Assembly: GCA_003151535.1 (NCBI GenBank)
Contig: PLXT01000077.1
Location: forward strand, 25,538-89,537
Direction: 5' to 3'
From: Methanobacterium sp.
GTDB taxonomy: Archaea > Methanobacteriota > Methanobacteria > Methanobacteriales > Methanobacteriaceae
Length of the DNA: 64,000 nt
A program made the position numbers and the translations under genes. Of the stretch, positions 28,642 through 39,300 are shown piece after piece. Numbering within the stretch: the first letter of the stretch is position 1; each line of letters starts with the position of its first letter. The notes beneath the pieces are model-generated. The model did no database searches. It had not been told where the DNA came from and worked only from the letters and a program-made list of their open reading frames with translations.

Positions 28642-28714
28642 TTTATAAGTGATCATGAGGTTATCAGTTAACATCCTAGAGTCCCATAATATGGGGTACT
28701 TTAGGTATCGGAGG
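28642..28714 (+). promoter_or_regulatory. TATA box and structured leader of the secreted protein gene
   Basis: TTTATAA at 28642-28648 predicts a transcript starting near 28670. The leader then folds: CCTAGAGT (28675-28682) pairs with ACTTTAGG (28698-28705, one G-U) and CCCAT (28683-28687) with ATGGG (28691-28695), leaving a three-base loop and a small bulge. The ribosome site GGAGG (28710-28714) comes just after. The hairpin could control access to the ribosome site or stabilise the message. Confidence 0.5.
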
Positions 28715-28724
28715 CGAAATAGTT

Positions 28725-29201
28725 ATGAAGAAAGAATTAATAGCGACATTTTGTGTACTTACCATATTGGCAAGTGCAGCACCAATATTTGCAGCGACAC
28801 CTACAACTACAACAAATAAACCAGTTGTATTAACTCCAACGCAAATAACAAAATTAAATACAACACAGAAAGAATTAACCAATCTTATAGCTAAAATTGA
28901 CGCACTAAAAGCAAAATACAACAACAACACCAAAGACAAAATATTACTTGTTGCATTAAATCATGATCAAAAACAAGCTAATAAACTAAACACCGAAATA
29001 ACCAACTACCTCAAAAATCCAACAGCACCAGCAAACAAAAAAATCAACACATTCCAGATACAAACCAAAGAATTACAGTGGGAAGTAGCAAATACAGCAC
29101 AATTACTTAAAAAAGTTAACAAACCAAAACCAATACACCCAGTATTACCTATACATCCAGTAACAACCAATAACACAACCGCTAGCAACGCAACTGTATA
29201 A
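28725..29201 (+). CDS. secreted hypothetical protein
   Basis: 158 residues. The N-terminus MKKELIATFCVLTILASAAP is a signal peptide, with likely cleavage after IFA (about residue 23). The mature part starts with a Thr-rich linker (TPTTTTNKPVV), continues as a helical Lys/Asn-rich region (35-125) that could be coiled-coil (ITKLNTTQKELTNLIAKIDA and the following turns), and ends with a Pro/His tail (PKPIHPVLPIHPV) plus NTT glycosylation-like sites. Low complexity and Asn/Thr content suit a surface or extracellular protein. It has a leader hairpin and its own promoter. Not recognised as a named family. Confidence 0.7.
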   Translation: MKKELIATFCVLTILASAAPIFAATPTTTTNKPVVLTPTQITKLNTTQKELTNLIAKIDALKAKYNNNTKDKILLVALNHDQKQANKLNTEITNYLKNPTAPANKKINTFQIQTKELQWEVANTAQLLKKVNKPKPIHPVLPIHPVTTNNTTASNATV

Positions 29202-29227
29202 TCAATTCTAAAAATTGTTAATTTGTT

Positions 29228-29255
29228 TAGGGGTTCAAACCCTACATTTATTTTC
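29228..29255 (+). terminator. possible terminator after the secreted protein gene
   Basis: TAGGG (29228-29232), loop GTTCAAA, CCCTA (29240-29244), followed by a T-rich stretch. It ends the 158-residue protein gene 27 bases after its stop. The loop resembles a tRNA T-loop, but the hairpin is one base out of register for a tRNA. Confidence 0.4.
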
Positions 29256-29395
29256 AAATAGAGTATATTTTATTGACTACAAAAAAAACCTCTTAAATTC
29301 TTTGATAATATAACTAATAATAAATTAAATTATTATAGTATTATATCATTTTTTTTTATTTATTTTCATAGATTTTTATAATAGAAGAATTTTAT

Positions 29396-29647
29396 TTATT
29401 TCAAACTTTCAAGCTTGGAAATCATAGCAGATAAATCCTCAACCATATTATCTTTCTGTTTTATTTCATAATCGTCAACAAATTCAAATTGAATAAGATT
29501 TTTTTTATAATCTTTAAGGAGATTTAGTTTTTCAAAACATGATGGGTCTTCCCATGCTTCAATATTGATACATTCCGCGCATAATGAAAAAGATTTTAAA
29601 ATTATCATGTTGAATGTAAATCCTTCAGAAGTCGCATAATTAACCAT
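29396..29647 (-). CDS. 83-residue hypothetical protein
   Basis: Start ATG 29647 with a clear AAGGAGATGATATT ribosome site. The sequence begins MVNYATSEGFTFNMIILKSF, has three Cys (two in LCAECINIEAWEDP) and a charged helical end (VEDLSAMISKLESLK). No signal peptide or membrane segment. It is divergent from anfH across a 608-base gap. Not recognised. The strong ribosome site supports a real gene. Confidence 0.6.
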   Translation of the reverse strand: MVNYATSEGFTFNMIILKSFSLCAECINIEAWEDPSCFEKLNLLKDYKKNLIQFEFVDDYEIKQKDNMVEDLSAMISKLESLK

Positions 29648-30155
29648 AATATCATCTCCTTGTAATTAGATCTGATGTAATGGACTTTTTATATAATCTT
29701 TTATTTTTCATATTTTATAATCTATTATGTCCCGGTATTAATTTATTAGTGATTTTTTTTGTATATTAACCTAGTTTTTTTGCATATGGTTTACTGAGCA
29801 GTGATGTAACGTCTCAAAGCCCATTAAGTTATGATAACGAACTGGACCTAATTTAAAAGTTATAAAAATTTTTACAATAAATATTAAGAGTTTGTTGGAA
29901 CGTTATGATTGTGAATATTAAAAAATGCAGATTAAGATTGAACTTTAATTGGTAGAATAATACACAGATTTAATTGCAAGATATGAGGATTCGAATTATC
30001 ATATGGTGCTTTGATTATATTATTTGATATTTTAAATTATTATATAGTTATGTTCAGTTATTTACAATATTTTTCAATATTAATATTATATTCAAATAAG
30101 AAACTTGAGTTAATGTTTAATAATTTTTGGAAATGCTGTACTTTTGATCGAAATA
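29648..30155. other. AT-rich spacer upstream of the anf promoter
   Basis: About 500 bases without a gene. Minor dyads occur (for example GATTCGAATTATC near 29990, resembling a tRNA B-box), but nothing convincing was seen. It should hold the promoter of the minus-strand 83-residue protein at its left end. Confidence 0.5.
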
Positions 30156-30209
30156 TTTATATATAATAAAGGCTAAGCTTTATTATCGGAAGTCGGTTGC
30201 TTTCTTCCG
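30156..30209 (+). promoter_or_regulatory. anfH promoter with two inverted repeats
   Basis: TATA box TTTATATA at 30156-30163. Directly after it lies the perfect inverted repeat TAATAAAG (30164-30171), six bases, CTTTATTA (30178-30185). Then CGGAAG (30187-30192), 11 bases, CTTCCG (30204-30209). The predicted transcription start (about 22-27 bases after the TATA box) falls between or at these elements, the place where an archaeal repressor blocks polymerase. NrpR of methanogens binds GGAA-N6-TTCC type dyads at nif promoters; this one has GGAA and TTCC half-sites but a longer spacer. The leader is about 70 bases. Confidence 0.6.
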
Positions 30210-30219
30210 TTTATAATAA

Positions 30220-31083
<864 letters not shown>

Positions 31084-31096
31084 GGATGTGGGGACT

Positions 31097-31414
31097 ATGA
31101 AAATGGTAAGAGCAATTATAAGACCTGAAAAAGTGGAAAATGTGGTTGATAGCCTGGATGAAGCGGGATTTGCTGCCCTCACCAAGATGGATGTTATAGG
31201 AAGAGGTAAACAAAAGGGTATTCAGCTTGAAAATATTTACTACGATGAAATACCGAAAACCATGTTGATAGTTGTGGCAGAAGATGAACAAACCACGAAA
31301 ATAGTAGAAATAATCACAGAATCATCGTTCACCGGAAACTTCGGTGATGGTAAGATTTTTATAAGTCCAGTAGACGATGCGTATACTGTTAGAACTAGGA
31401 CTAACGGCCTTTAA
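31097..31414 (+). CDS. nifI1: nitrogenase PII-like regulator NifI1
   Basis: 105 residues from ATG 31097 (MKMVRAIIRPEKVENVVDSL); a GTG three codons earlier is also open. PII fold with FAALTKMDVIGRGKQKGIQL (T-loop region) and GDGKIFISPVDDAYTVRTR at the end. NifI1 with NifI2 binds the dinitrogenase directly and switches activity off when ammonium is available, released by 2-oxoglutarate. It lies between anfH and anfD, the classic place in methanogens. Confidence 0.95.
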   Translation: MKMVRAIIRPEKVENVVDSLDEAGFAALTKMDVIGRGKQKGIQLENIYYDEIPKTMLIVVAEDEQTTKIVEIITESSFTGNFGDGKIFISPVDDAYTVRTRTNGL

Positions 31415-31436
31415 GGCATTATTGAAGGGGTTTTAA

Positions 31437-31805
31437 ATGAAAGAAGTAATGGCCATATTAAGACCAAAAATGATAACAAAGACTAAAGAAGGTCTAGATT
31501 TTCTTGGATTCCCTGCAATGAATGCAATAAGAGTAATGGGGAGAGGTAAGCAAAAAGCGATCCTGAATGAGATCAAACTGGAAATAAATGAAACTAACCT
31601 AACTGAAGCAGATGGGGCAATGAGATACATCCCAAAAAGAATTCTATCGTTGGTTGTCCCAGATGAAGATGTATCTCTTGTTGTTGAAGTCATAATGAAA
31701 ATAAACCATACCGGCCAAATTGGGGATGGTAAGATCTTTGTTTCACCAATAGATGATGCATTAAGGGTAAGAACAATGGAAACTGGAGATAATGCAATTT
31801 CATAA
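31437..31805 (+). CDS. nifI2: nitrogenase PII-like regulator NifI2
   Basis: 122 residues. Starts MKEVMAILRPKMITKTKEGL, with FPAMNAIRVMGRGKQKAIL, a longer T-loop insert with LEINETNLTEADGAMRYIPK typical of NifI2, and the closing GDGKIFVSPIDDALRVRTME. It partners NifI1 in 2-oxoglutarate-responsive switch-off of nitrogenase. A 22-base gap separates it from nifI1. A 152-base gap follows before anfD. Confidence 0.95.
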   Translation: MKEVMAILRPKMITKTKEGLDFLGFPAMNAIRVMGRGKQKAILNEIKLEINETNLTEADGAMRYIPKRILSLVVPDEDVSLVVEVIMKINHTGQIGDGKIFVSPIDDALRVRTMETGDNAIS

Positions 31806-31912
31806 GCAATTTAAGCTAAAAATAATTTAAAATAATTAATTTGATGTTGGATGAATTCGAATCCAAGGGGTATGAAATATAATGATTTCAAAAAATACGA
31901 ACCTAGTATTAG

Positions 31913-33520
<1,608 letters not shown>

Positions 33521-33532
33521 GGAGGAGAATAG

Positions 33533-33883
33533 ATGGAAGACATGATGAAAGATCAGGTAGATCAACTGGTTGACTATATTATGAAATGGTGTCTATGGCA
33601 GTTTAACTCCCGCGCATGGGATAGAAAGGATCAAAACGAAGGAATTCTTACAAAAACAATGCAAATTCTATGCGAGGAGCCAACTGAACACGATACTCCT
33701 GCTGACAGATGCTATTGGGTTGAAGCCGTATTATTAGCAAGAGATTTCAAAAGCACCTATCCATGGATTTCAACAATGGGTAATAATGAGATTAAATTGC
33801 TTATGAATGGTCTAAAAGAAAGGATAGATTATTTGACAATATCTGGATCGCTCAATAAGGAGCTTACCAACCCAACCTATTAA
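33533..33883 (+). CDS. anfG: Fe-only nitrogenase delta chain
   Basis: 116 residues. The delta subunit occurs only in the alternative (V and Fe-only) nitrogenases, so it proves the operon is not molybdenum nif. DYIMKWCLWQFNSRAWDRKD, ADRCYWVEAVLLARDF and MNGLKERIDYLTISGSLNKE match AnfG better than VnfG, by recall of the two families. The N-terminus is shorter than in Azotobacter. A strong AAGGAGGAG ribosome site precedes it. It starts 12 bases after anfD and ends 12 bases before anfK. Confidence 0.95.
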   Translation: MEDMMKDQVDQLVDYIMKWCLWQFNSRAWDRKDQNEGILTKTMQILCEEPTEHDTPADRCYWVEAVLLARDFKSTYPWISTMGNNEIKLLMNGLKERIDYLTISGSLNKELTNPTY

Positions 33884-33895
33884 AGAGGTGAAATT

Positions 33896-35284
33896 ATGTC
33901 TTGTGAATTAAACAAAAAAGAGCGATCAGGGGTTATAAACCCCATATTCACCTGCCAGCCTGCAGGTGCCCAATATGCCAGTATAGGCATTGAAGATTGT
34001 ATTGGTATTGTTCATGGTGGACAGGGCTGCGTAATGTTTGTACGCCTGTTATTTGCTCAACATTTTAAGGATAATTTTCTTCTTGCATCTTCATCTTTGC
34101 ATGAAGACGCAGCTGTACTTGGTGGAGTGCATCGTGTAGAAAAGGCGGTTGATGTACTTTTGATGAGATATCCTGATGTTAAAGTTGTTCCAATCATCTC
34201 AACATGTTCAACAGAAATCATTGGTGACGATATTGACGGGGTTGTGAGGAAACTCAATAATGGTCTGTTGAAAGAAAAATATGCAGATCGTGAGATACAT
34301 CTAATTCCAATACACACACCAAGTTTCAAGGGAAGTATGATAGAGGGTTATGATGTTGCTGTTAGAGATTTTGTAAAAGCATTTGCTAAAAAAGAAGAAC
34401 CAAACGGGAAAATTAATCTTATTACAGGTTGGGTGAATCCTGGTGACGTGACAGCTCTTAAACATCTTTTATCAGAGATGGATGTGGATGCAACCGTCCT
34501 ATTTGAAATTGAAAGTTTTGTTTCTCCACTGATGCCTGATGGGGAAGCAGTTTCACATGGGAGTACAACAATCGAAGATATGAAGAGTACAGCAAATGCC
34601 ATTGGCACAATAGCACTTAACAGGTATGAAGGTGGTCAAGCAGCCAACTATCTTGAAAAAGAGTTTGAAGTTCCTGCTGTCATTGGACCAACCCCGATAG
34701 GTATTCGAAATACCGATGCATTTTTAGCTAATATAAAAAAAATGACTGGTAAATCCATTCCTCAATCCCTTGTACGTGAGCGTGGTATAGCAATCGATAC
34801 AATGACAAATCTTATCCACATGTTTTTTGCAGATAAGAAAGTTGCGATATATGGAAATCCGGATCTTGTAATAGGCCTCGCAGAATTTTGCCTGGATCTG
34901 GAAATGAAACCTGTATTACTTCTGCTTGGTGATGACAATAAAAAATATTCGAAAGATCCTCGTATTATCGAGCTTCAAGAAAAAGTTGAATATGACATGG
35001 AAATTGTCCAAAATGCAGATCTTTGGGATTTGGAAAGTAGAATTAAAAATAAGGAAATTGATCTTGATCTGATTATGGGACATTCAAAAGGTCGTTTTAC
35101 TTCAATTGATAATGACATTCCAATGCTCAGGGTAGGTTTTCCTGTATACGATAGGGCAGGTTATTACAGACATCCTATTTTAGGATATGCCGGAGCTATA
35201 TGGCTCGTTGAGGAGATGGCAAATGTATTGTTCACAGATATGGAATATAAAAAGAACAAAGAATGGATCCTTAATGTATGGTAA
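33896..35284 (+). CDS. anfK: Fe-only nitrogenase beta chain
   Basis: 462 residues. It forms the other half of the P-cluster with Cys20 (FTCQPAGAQ), Cys45 (GGQGCVMFVR) and Cys104 (ISTCSTEIIGDD). HTPSFKGSMIEGYD, LITGWVNPGDV, ALNRYEGGQAA, RVGFPVYDRAGYYRHP and MEYKKNKEWILNVW match AnfK along its length. The ribosome site AAGAGGTG precedes the ATG. It is the last structural gene; a hairpin region follows before the amidotransferase gene. nifE, nifN and nifB for cofactor assembly are not in the window and must come from elsewhere in the genome. Confidence 0.96.
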   Translation: MSCELNKKERSGVINPIFTCQPAGAQYASIGIEDCIGIVHGGQGCVMFVRLLFAQHFKDNFLLASSSLHEDAAVLGGVHRVEKAVDVLLMRYPDVKVVPIISTCSTEIIGDDIDGVVRKLNNGLLKEKYADREIHLIPIHTPSFKGSMIEGYDVAVRDFVKAFAKKEEPNGKINLITGWVNPGDVTALKHLLSEMDVDATVLFEIESFVSPLMPDGEAVSHGSTTIEDMKSTANAIGTIALNRYEGGQAANYLEKEFEVPAVIGPTPIGIRNTDAFLANIKKMTGKSIPQSLVRERGIAIDTMTNLIHMFFADKKVAIYGNPDLVIGLAEFCLDLEMKPVLLLLGDDNKKYSKDPRIIELQEKVEYDMEIVQNADLWDLESRIKNKEIDLDLIMGHSKGRFTSIDNDIPMLRVGFPVYDRAGYYRHPILGYAGAIWLVEEMANVLFTDMEYKKNKEWILNVW

Positions 35285-35379
35285 ATTCTAGGACAATAAA
35301 GTTCATCTGGACTGTGATATTTAAAGGGAACAAATCTGTTTCATTAAAGATAAACAGTGTAATCAGTTGAATTTGGGGG

Positions 35380-35437
35380 TGCATCACACAAGTGGTGCAT
35401 TCAACAAATTTAAAATTCTGAAAATAGAATTTTTTTT
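35380..35437 (+). terminator. two hairpins between anfK and the GATase gene
   Basis: First TGCATCAC (35380-35387), loop ACAA, GTGGTGCA (35392-35399), with one G-T pair. Then AAATTCT (35413-35419), loop GAAAAT, AGAATTT (35426-35432), with eight T in 35430-35437. The second overlaps the approach to the ribosome site GGAGG of the next gene. Both suggest partial termination after anfK, so the two downstream genes may be expressed at a lower level or separately. Confidence 0.6.
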
Positions 35438-35448
35438 GGAGGTTTATA

Positions 35449-36165
35449 ATGAGACTTCATTATTTACAACATGTACCATTTGAAAACCCTGGAAGCATTC
35501 TTACATGGGCTCGAGAAAATGGTTGTAATGTAACAAGTACACAGTTCTATGATGATGAAAATATTCCCGCGCATAAAGATTACGATTGGTTGATTGTTAT
35601 GGGCGGCCCAATGAATATTTATGATGAAAAAAATTATCCTTGGCTTGCTAATGAAAAAACATTTATCAGAGAAGCTATTAATTTTGGAAAAGTGGTGATT
35701 GGTATATGCCTTGGAGCCCAATTGATTGCAGATGTGATAGGAGGGAAGATAACTGAAAATCCACATCTAGAAATTGGATGGTTTCCCGTTAAGTTGAGTA
35801 GCGAGGCAAGATCTTCTCCGTTATTCTCATTTTTCCCCCAAGAGCCGACGGTTTTTCATTGGCATGGAGATACATTTAGTACCCTGCCGGATGATACAAT
35901 CTGCATAGCGGAAAATAATGCTTGCAGTCATCAGGCATTTATATATAAAAAAAAGGTGTTTGGGTTTCAGTTTCACTTAGAAAACACAGAGGAGATTATC
36001 GAGAACCTTTTGAATCACTGTCAAGATGAGATGGTTCCTGGTGATTTTGTTCAAACACCAACAGAACTGCTCTCACATCCAGAATATATTACACAGGATA
36101 ATTATTTGATGAATATGTTCCTCACACAGCTAAAACGAATGGAAAAGGAAGATGATCACATATGA
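35449..36165 (+). CDS. class I glutamine amidotransferase
   Basis: 238 residues. Triad complete: Cys87 (VIGICLGAQLIAD), His176 and Glu178 (FGFQFHLENTEE). WLIVMGGPMNIYDEKNYPWL is typical of the GMP-synthase-like GATase family that stands alone. No synthetase domain follows, so it may be a free glutaminase, a subunit of an unknown amidating enzyme or a peptidase-like relative. It follows anfK by 164 bases and overlaps the next gene by four bases (ATGA), so the two are coupled. It has a strong GGAGG site. Link to nitrogenase is by position only. Confidence 0.85.
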   Translation: MRLHYLQHVPFENPGSILTWARENGCNVTSTQFYDDENIPAHKDYDWLIVMGGPMNIYDEKNYPWLANEKTFIREAINFGKVVIGICLGAQLIADVIGGKITENPHLEIGWFPVKLSSEARSSPLFSFFPQEPTVFHWHGDTFSTLPDDTICIAENNACSHQAFIYKKKVFGFQFHLENTEEIIENLLNHCQDEMVPGDFVQTPTELLSHPEYITQDNYLMNMFLTQLKRMEKEDDHI

Positions 36166-36689
36166 ATCAGATTAGATATGCAGAGAGAGATTGTAAAGAT
36201 AAACAGAAAATTGAAAAGTTTTTATCAGAGTCAAGAATTGGCGTAATTGGAATGAATGGTGATGATTTTCCATATGCAGTTCCAGTCAACTTCATTTGGA
36301 GTAATGGTTCATTATTCTTTCATGGTATGGGGTCGGGTAAGAAAGAAACTATCCTTTCATCAGAGCCTTCTGTTTGTTTTACAATCTATGAAAAATATGG
36401 TACTGTAACAGATCCAATGCCTTGTCATGCCGACACAGCATATATGAGTGTAATGCTTTTTGGAAAGGTGGAAAAGGTTGTAAATTTTGAAGAAGCTGCT
36501 TTTGTCCTCCAGACTCTTATTGAAAAATATACACCCGGATATTATAAACATCCACTAACCCCTACACTTATTGAAAAATATAAATCTTCCTTTGATGGAA
36601 ATTCAGTTTCGATTTATCGACTAACACCTAAATATGTGACAGCCAAAGAAAACCAGTCTGATGAAGACAAACTTTTCAAGATGAAATGA
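36162..36689 (+). CDS. pyridoxamine 5'-phosphate oxidase-like FMN-binding protein
   Basis: 175 residues. Split-barrel flavin fold: YAERDCKDKQKIEKFLSESR, IGVIGMNGDDFPYAVPVNFI, LFFHGMGSGKKETIL and VCFTIYEKYGTVTDP, then SVMLFGKVEKVVNFEEAA. This resembles the NimA-like/HugZ-like small flavoprotein family that binds FMN or F420. Its start codon lies inside the stop region of the amidotransferase gene (ATGA overlap). It could reduce a nitro group, protect against oxygen or handle heme. The role with nitrogenase is inferred from position only. Confidence 0.8.
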   Translation: MNQIRYAERDCKDKQKIEKFLSESRIGVIGMNGDDFPYAVPVNFIWSNGSLFFHGMGSGKKETILSSEPSVCFTIYEKYGTVTDPMPCHADTAYMSVMLFGKVEKVVNFEEAAFVLQTLIEKYTPGYYKHPLTPTLIEKYKSSFDGNSVSIYRLTPKYVTAKENQSDEDKLFKMK

Positions 36690-37256
36690 TCCTGAATGTT
36701 TAAATAGGGATGCCTTCTAGAGACATTACATCTTTAATCTACATATTCAATGTAGATTGAATTTAAATACATATCCTAAAAGGTCATACTAAATTAAAAA
36801 AAAGAGCTAGCTATTTACTCATATTTTCTTGTTTTAAATTTTATATTGATTGTTTGGTTGTTATTTCCTGAATGTCATTAATTGCTCCTTTTGGTATATT
36901 AATTGATAATTGTCAATATTTAGTCTCTGTGGGTCATTTTAGATTCGTATTCATTATCGGTATATATTTAACGATCTAAATATGGAATATATAATCCAAA
37001 ATGCAATACATATTGTAAATCACAATACACTATGATATTAATGCATTCAAGTAACTTCATAATGGGCTATTTCTCATTTATTAGTTTTACATTCAGTTTT
37101 ATATCCTCACAAATTCTTATTGTATCTAAATATTCTATTTTCATAAATTAACGATCAAAATCATATTACTTGCAGCGCTTTAAGTAATACAGATAAGAAT
37201 TTTATTGTTATAAAATATTTTTTAATGAAATATTATGTTTTTCATTATGTTTCCCT
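36690..37256. other. 567-base AT-rich gap at the right edge of the accessory region
   Basis: It contains a perfect hairpin at 36736-36758 (AATCTACAT-ATTCA-ATGTAGATT) just after the preceding gene and another weak dyad at 37165-37188 (ATTACTT / AAGTAAT), which lies past the end of the minus-strand ychF gene. No coding frame was seen on either strand. Confidence 0.5.
36736..36758 (+). terminator. hairpin after the FMN-protein gene
   Basis: A 9-base perfect stem (AATCTACAT/ATGTAGATT) with a five-base loop, 46 bases past the stop. No T-run follows, so it may be an RNA-stability element rather than a classical terminator. Confidence 0.45.
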
Positions 37257-38444
37257 TTAGCGGCAAATTATACTTATTATGTCACGATTTTCTAGTTCAT
37301 GGTCACTAGAAATTCTTCTGCAGCTTCTAGCATCTAAAGCGTGCATAAATGTATCACCTATATCTGTATGTATTACATATGCCATATCACGTGGATTTGA
37401 ACCTTTTTTTATGAGGAGAGCATCTGGTAGAACATTTCCTTTTTGATCGGATAATTTATGCTCATCTTCTACTGGAAAAACAACTATCATGTCTAAAATA
37501 TCGAAGACTGCTCTATTAAGTGCTTCTTGAACTCCAGTACTCCCATATTTCATAAGAACATTTTCTTTGATATAATTTAAAGCTTTCATCTGGTTTTCGT
37601 TGAGTTTTTCAGGTTCAATTACTTGAAAATCAGAATCACCCGGGAAATAACTTATCAATCCTGCCTCGGATGCGCGTATAAGTGCTAGTTCTGATTCTGC
37701 TGAGGCGGGTATAACCTTCCCATATTTTTCTTCAAGACGTTTAATATTCTCTTCGGATGTTGGTAGATCAGCCTTGTTTGCAACTATCAACATTGGTTTT
37801 GATCTTTTAATTAGATCGTCAAGTACAGCTATGATATCTGAATCATCCCATTTATCATAATCTTTATCAACAACTTTTTTGGCTTCAATTATCTCTTCAA
37901 GTTTTATTCCTGTTCCACTTAACTGTTCAGCAATAACCTTAGCGAGATCCAACCTTTCTGATAGAACTTTCCGTATCATTTTGTTCCAATTTTTCTTTAA
38001 AATCTCAAAGAGCCACATTGTAATTTCATGTTCTAAAAATTCCACATCTTCGAGGGGGTCATGACTTCCGGGTTCACATGGTCTTCCTTCTTCATCTGTG
38101 GATCCTGAAGCATCTATTATATGGATGAATGCTTTTGCTTGTCTTAAATCATCTAAAAATTTATTTCCAAGACCTCTACCTTCATGTGCTCCTGGTACAA
38201 GTCCTGCAACATCTATAAGTTCAACGGGAATCAATCTTTTGCCATCAACACATTTTGAATTGTGAGGATTACAAGTAAGTTTTAATTCGACACATGGACA
38301 TTCTGTTACTACATGTGCAACTGCTTTATTAGCATTTATAGTAGTGAATGGGTAACTAGCCACTTCTACATCTGAAAAAGTTGCAGAGTTAAAAAAAGAT
38401 GATTTTCCAACGTTTGGTTTTCCTGTTACTGCGATTTGAAGCAT
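37257..38444 (-). CDS. ychF: redox-regulated GTPase/ATPase YchF
   Basis: 395 residues, archaeal form. The G1 motif is [19 protein letters not shown] (5-23), followed by [39 protein letters not shown], the base-binding [12 protein letters not shown] and the C-terminal TGS domain (about 320-395). YchF/OLA1 proteins bind ribosomes and hydrolyse ATP. The TGS part ends [12 protein letters not shown]. Length is normal for archaea. It is alone on the minus strand with gaps of 567 and 219 bases. Confidence 0.94.
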   Translation of the reverse strand: MLQIAVTGKPNVGKSSFFNSATFSDVEVASYPFTTINANKAVAHVVTECPCVELKLTCNPHNSKCVDGKRLIPVELIDVAGLVPGAHEGRGLGNKFLDDLRQAKAFIHIIDASGSTDEEGRPCEPGSHDPLEDVEFLEHEITMWLFEILKKNWNKMIRKVLSERLDLAKVIAEQLSGTGIKLEEIIEAKKVVDKDYDKWDDSDIIAVLDDLIKRSKPMLIVANKADLPTSEENIKRLEEKYGKVIPASAESELALIRASEAGLISYFPGDSDFQVIEPEKLNENQMKALNYIKENVLMKYGSTGVQEALNRAVFDILDMIVVFPVEDEHKLSDQKGNVLPDALLIKKGSNPRDMAYVIHTDIGDTFMHALDARSCRRISSDHELENRDIISIICR

Positions 38445-38663
38445 TTTTATCCTTCCTGAATTTGGTTAAAATAATCTTGAATCTCTAGTTTAATTTAAAA
38501 GACCATGTTAAATAATAATTTCGATGTATATAATTAAATTATTAAAGTATTTTACTTGAAGAAAACTTCTTCATGGATTAACTAATTAAAGGAAATGGCT
38601 ATTAAGAATACAAATTTAATAATTGATAGAACCAATCATGTTAGTAACGGAGTATAATAAAAA

Positions 38664-39287
38664 ATGTCAAAGCTGCATATAGTTGGAATTGGGCCAGGAT
38701 CCATAGAATATTTAACATTTAAAGCTAGAAAGGTTGTTGAATCATCAGATATTCTAATTGGCAGTAGAAGGGCACTTGAACTGTTTGATGATGTCGATAA
38801 TGAGAAAATAGAGCTCGGAGCCTGGAATATGGGGGAAATATTCAAGGTTGCAGTTTACAAAGCTTGTCAAGGCAGTTCAGTTGCACTTCTCTCAACAGGA
38901 GATCCTGGATTTTCAGGTGTTTTAAAACCAATTTTAAAATTAGTTGATAATGTTGATATTGAAGTTGTTCCAGGTATAAGTTCTGTTCAGATATGTGCTG
39001 CAAAACTTCAAATCCCTTGGGACGAAGCCAACATCGTTACAATGCATGGTAAAGGGCTTTCAAATGGAATCATATCAATGTTATCGAATGGGAAACCAAC
39101 CATAATTCTCCCAAATAGAACAGTAGATGAATTAGCAAACTTTTTACTAGATCACGGTATCGATCCAGATCGAAATATTGCTGTATGTGAAAAATTAAGC
39201 TATTCTGATGAAAGAATATTAAAAACTACCCTCAAAGAAGTAGTTAATAAGAAATTTAATTATATGTGTGTGTTAGTTATCTACTAA
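38664..39287 (+). CDS. cbiE: cobalt-precorrin-7 (C5)-methyltransferase
   Basis: 207 residues, SAM-dependent methyltransferase of corrin synthesis. The N-terminus KLHIVGIGPGSIEYLTFKAR carries the GxGxG motif; SSDILIGSRRALELF, LSTGDPGFSGVLKPIL, VVPGISSVQICAAKLQIPWDE and PNRTVDELANFLLDHG follow. It acts in anaerobic cobalamin synthesis, needed for the corrinoid of the methyltransferase MtrA. CbiT is not adjacent. The ATG at 38664 has no strong ribosome site. DUF2115 follows after 13 bases. Confidence 0.9.
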   Translation: MSKLHIVGIGPGSIEYLTFKARKVVESSDILIGSRRALELFDDVDNEKIELGAWNMGEIFKVAVYKACQGSSVALLSTGDPGFSGVLKPILKLVDNVDIEVVPGISSVQICAAKLQIPWDEANIVTMHGKGLSNGIISMLSNGKPTIILPNRTVDELANFLLDHGIDPDRNIAVCEKLSYSDERILKTTLKEVVNKKFNYMCVLVIY

Positions 39288-39300
39288 TCAAGATATTCTG

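Larger units (their letters stand above)
28174..28724. other. 551-base AT-rich gap at the left edge of the accessory region
   Basis: It holds a tRNA-like 15-base motif (28536-28550), a TATA box (28642-28648) and a hairpin leader for the secreted protein gene. The first 350 bases show no open frame or structure I can name. Confidence 0.5.

Noticed and set aside
29228..29244. T-arm-like sequence AGGGGTTCAAACCCT, as if the 3' half of the tRNA whose 5' half lies at 28536.
   Set aside because: The hairpin is one base out of register for a T arm, the following bases do not pair with the 5' fragment, and no anticodon arm lies between. A terminator explains it better.
29985..30002. GGATTCGAATTATC upstream of anf as a tRNA B-box.
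   Set aside because: No stem partners or other arms are present around it.
30187..30209. The CGGAAG/CTTCCG dyad as a standard NrpR operator.
   Set aside because: The GGAA-to-TTCC spacing is 13 bases, not the 6 known from methanococcal operators. Kept only as a candidate regulator site.
33533..33883. Reading the delta subunit as VnfG (vanadium nitrogenase).
   Set aside because: The residues around CLWQFNSRAWDR, DRCYWVEAV and DYLTISGSLN follow AnfG rather than VnfG, and AnfD and AnfK agree.
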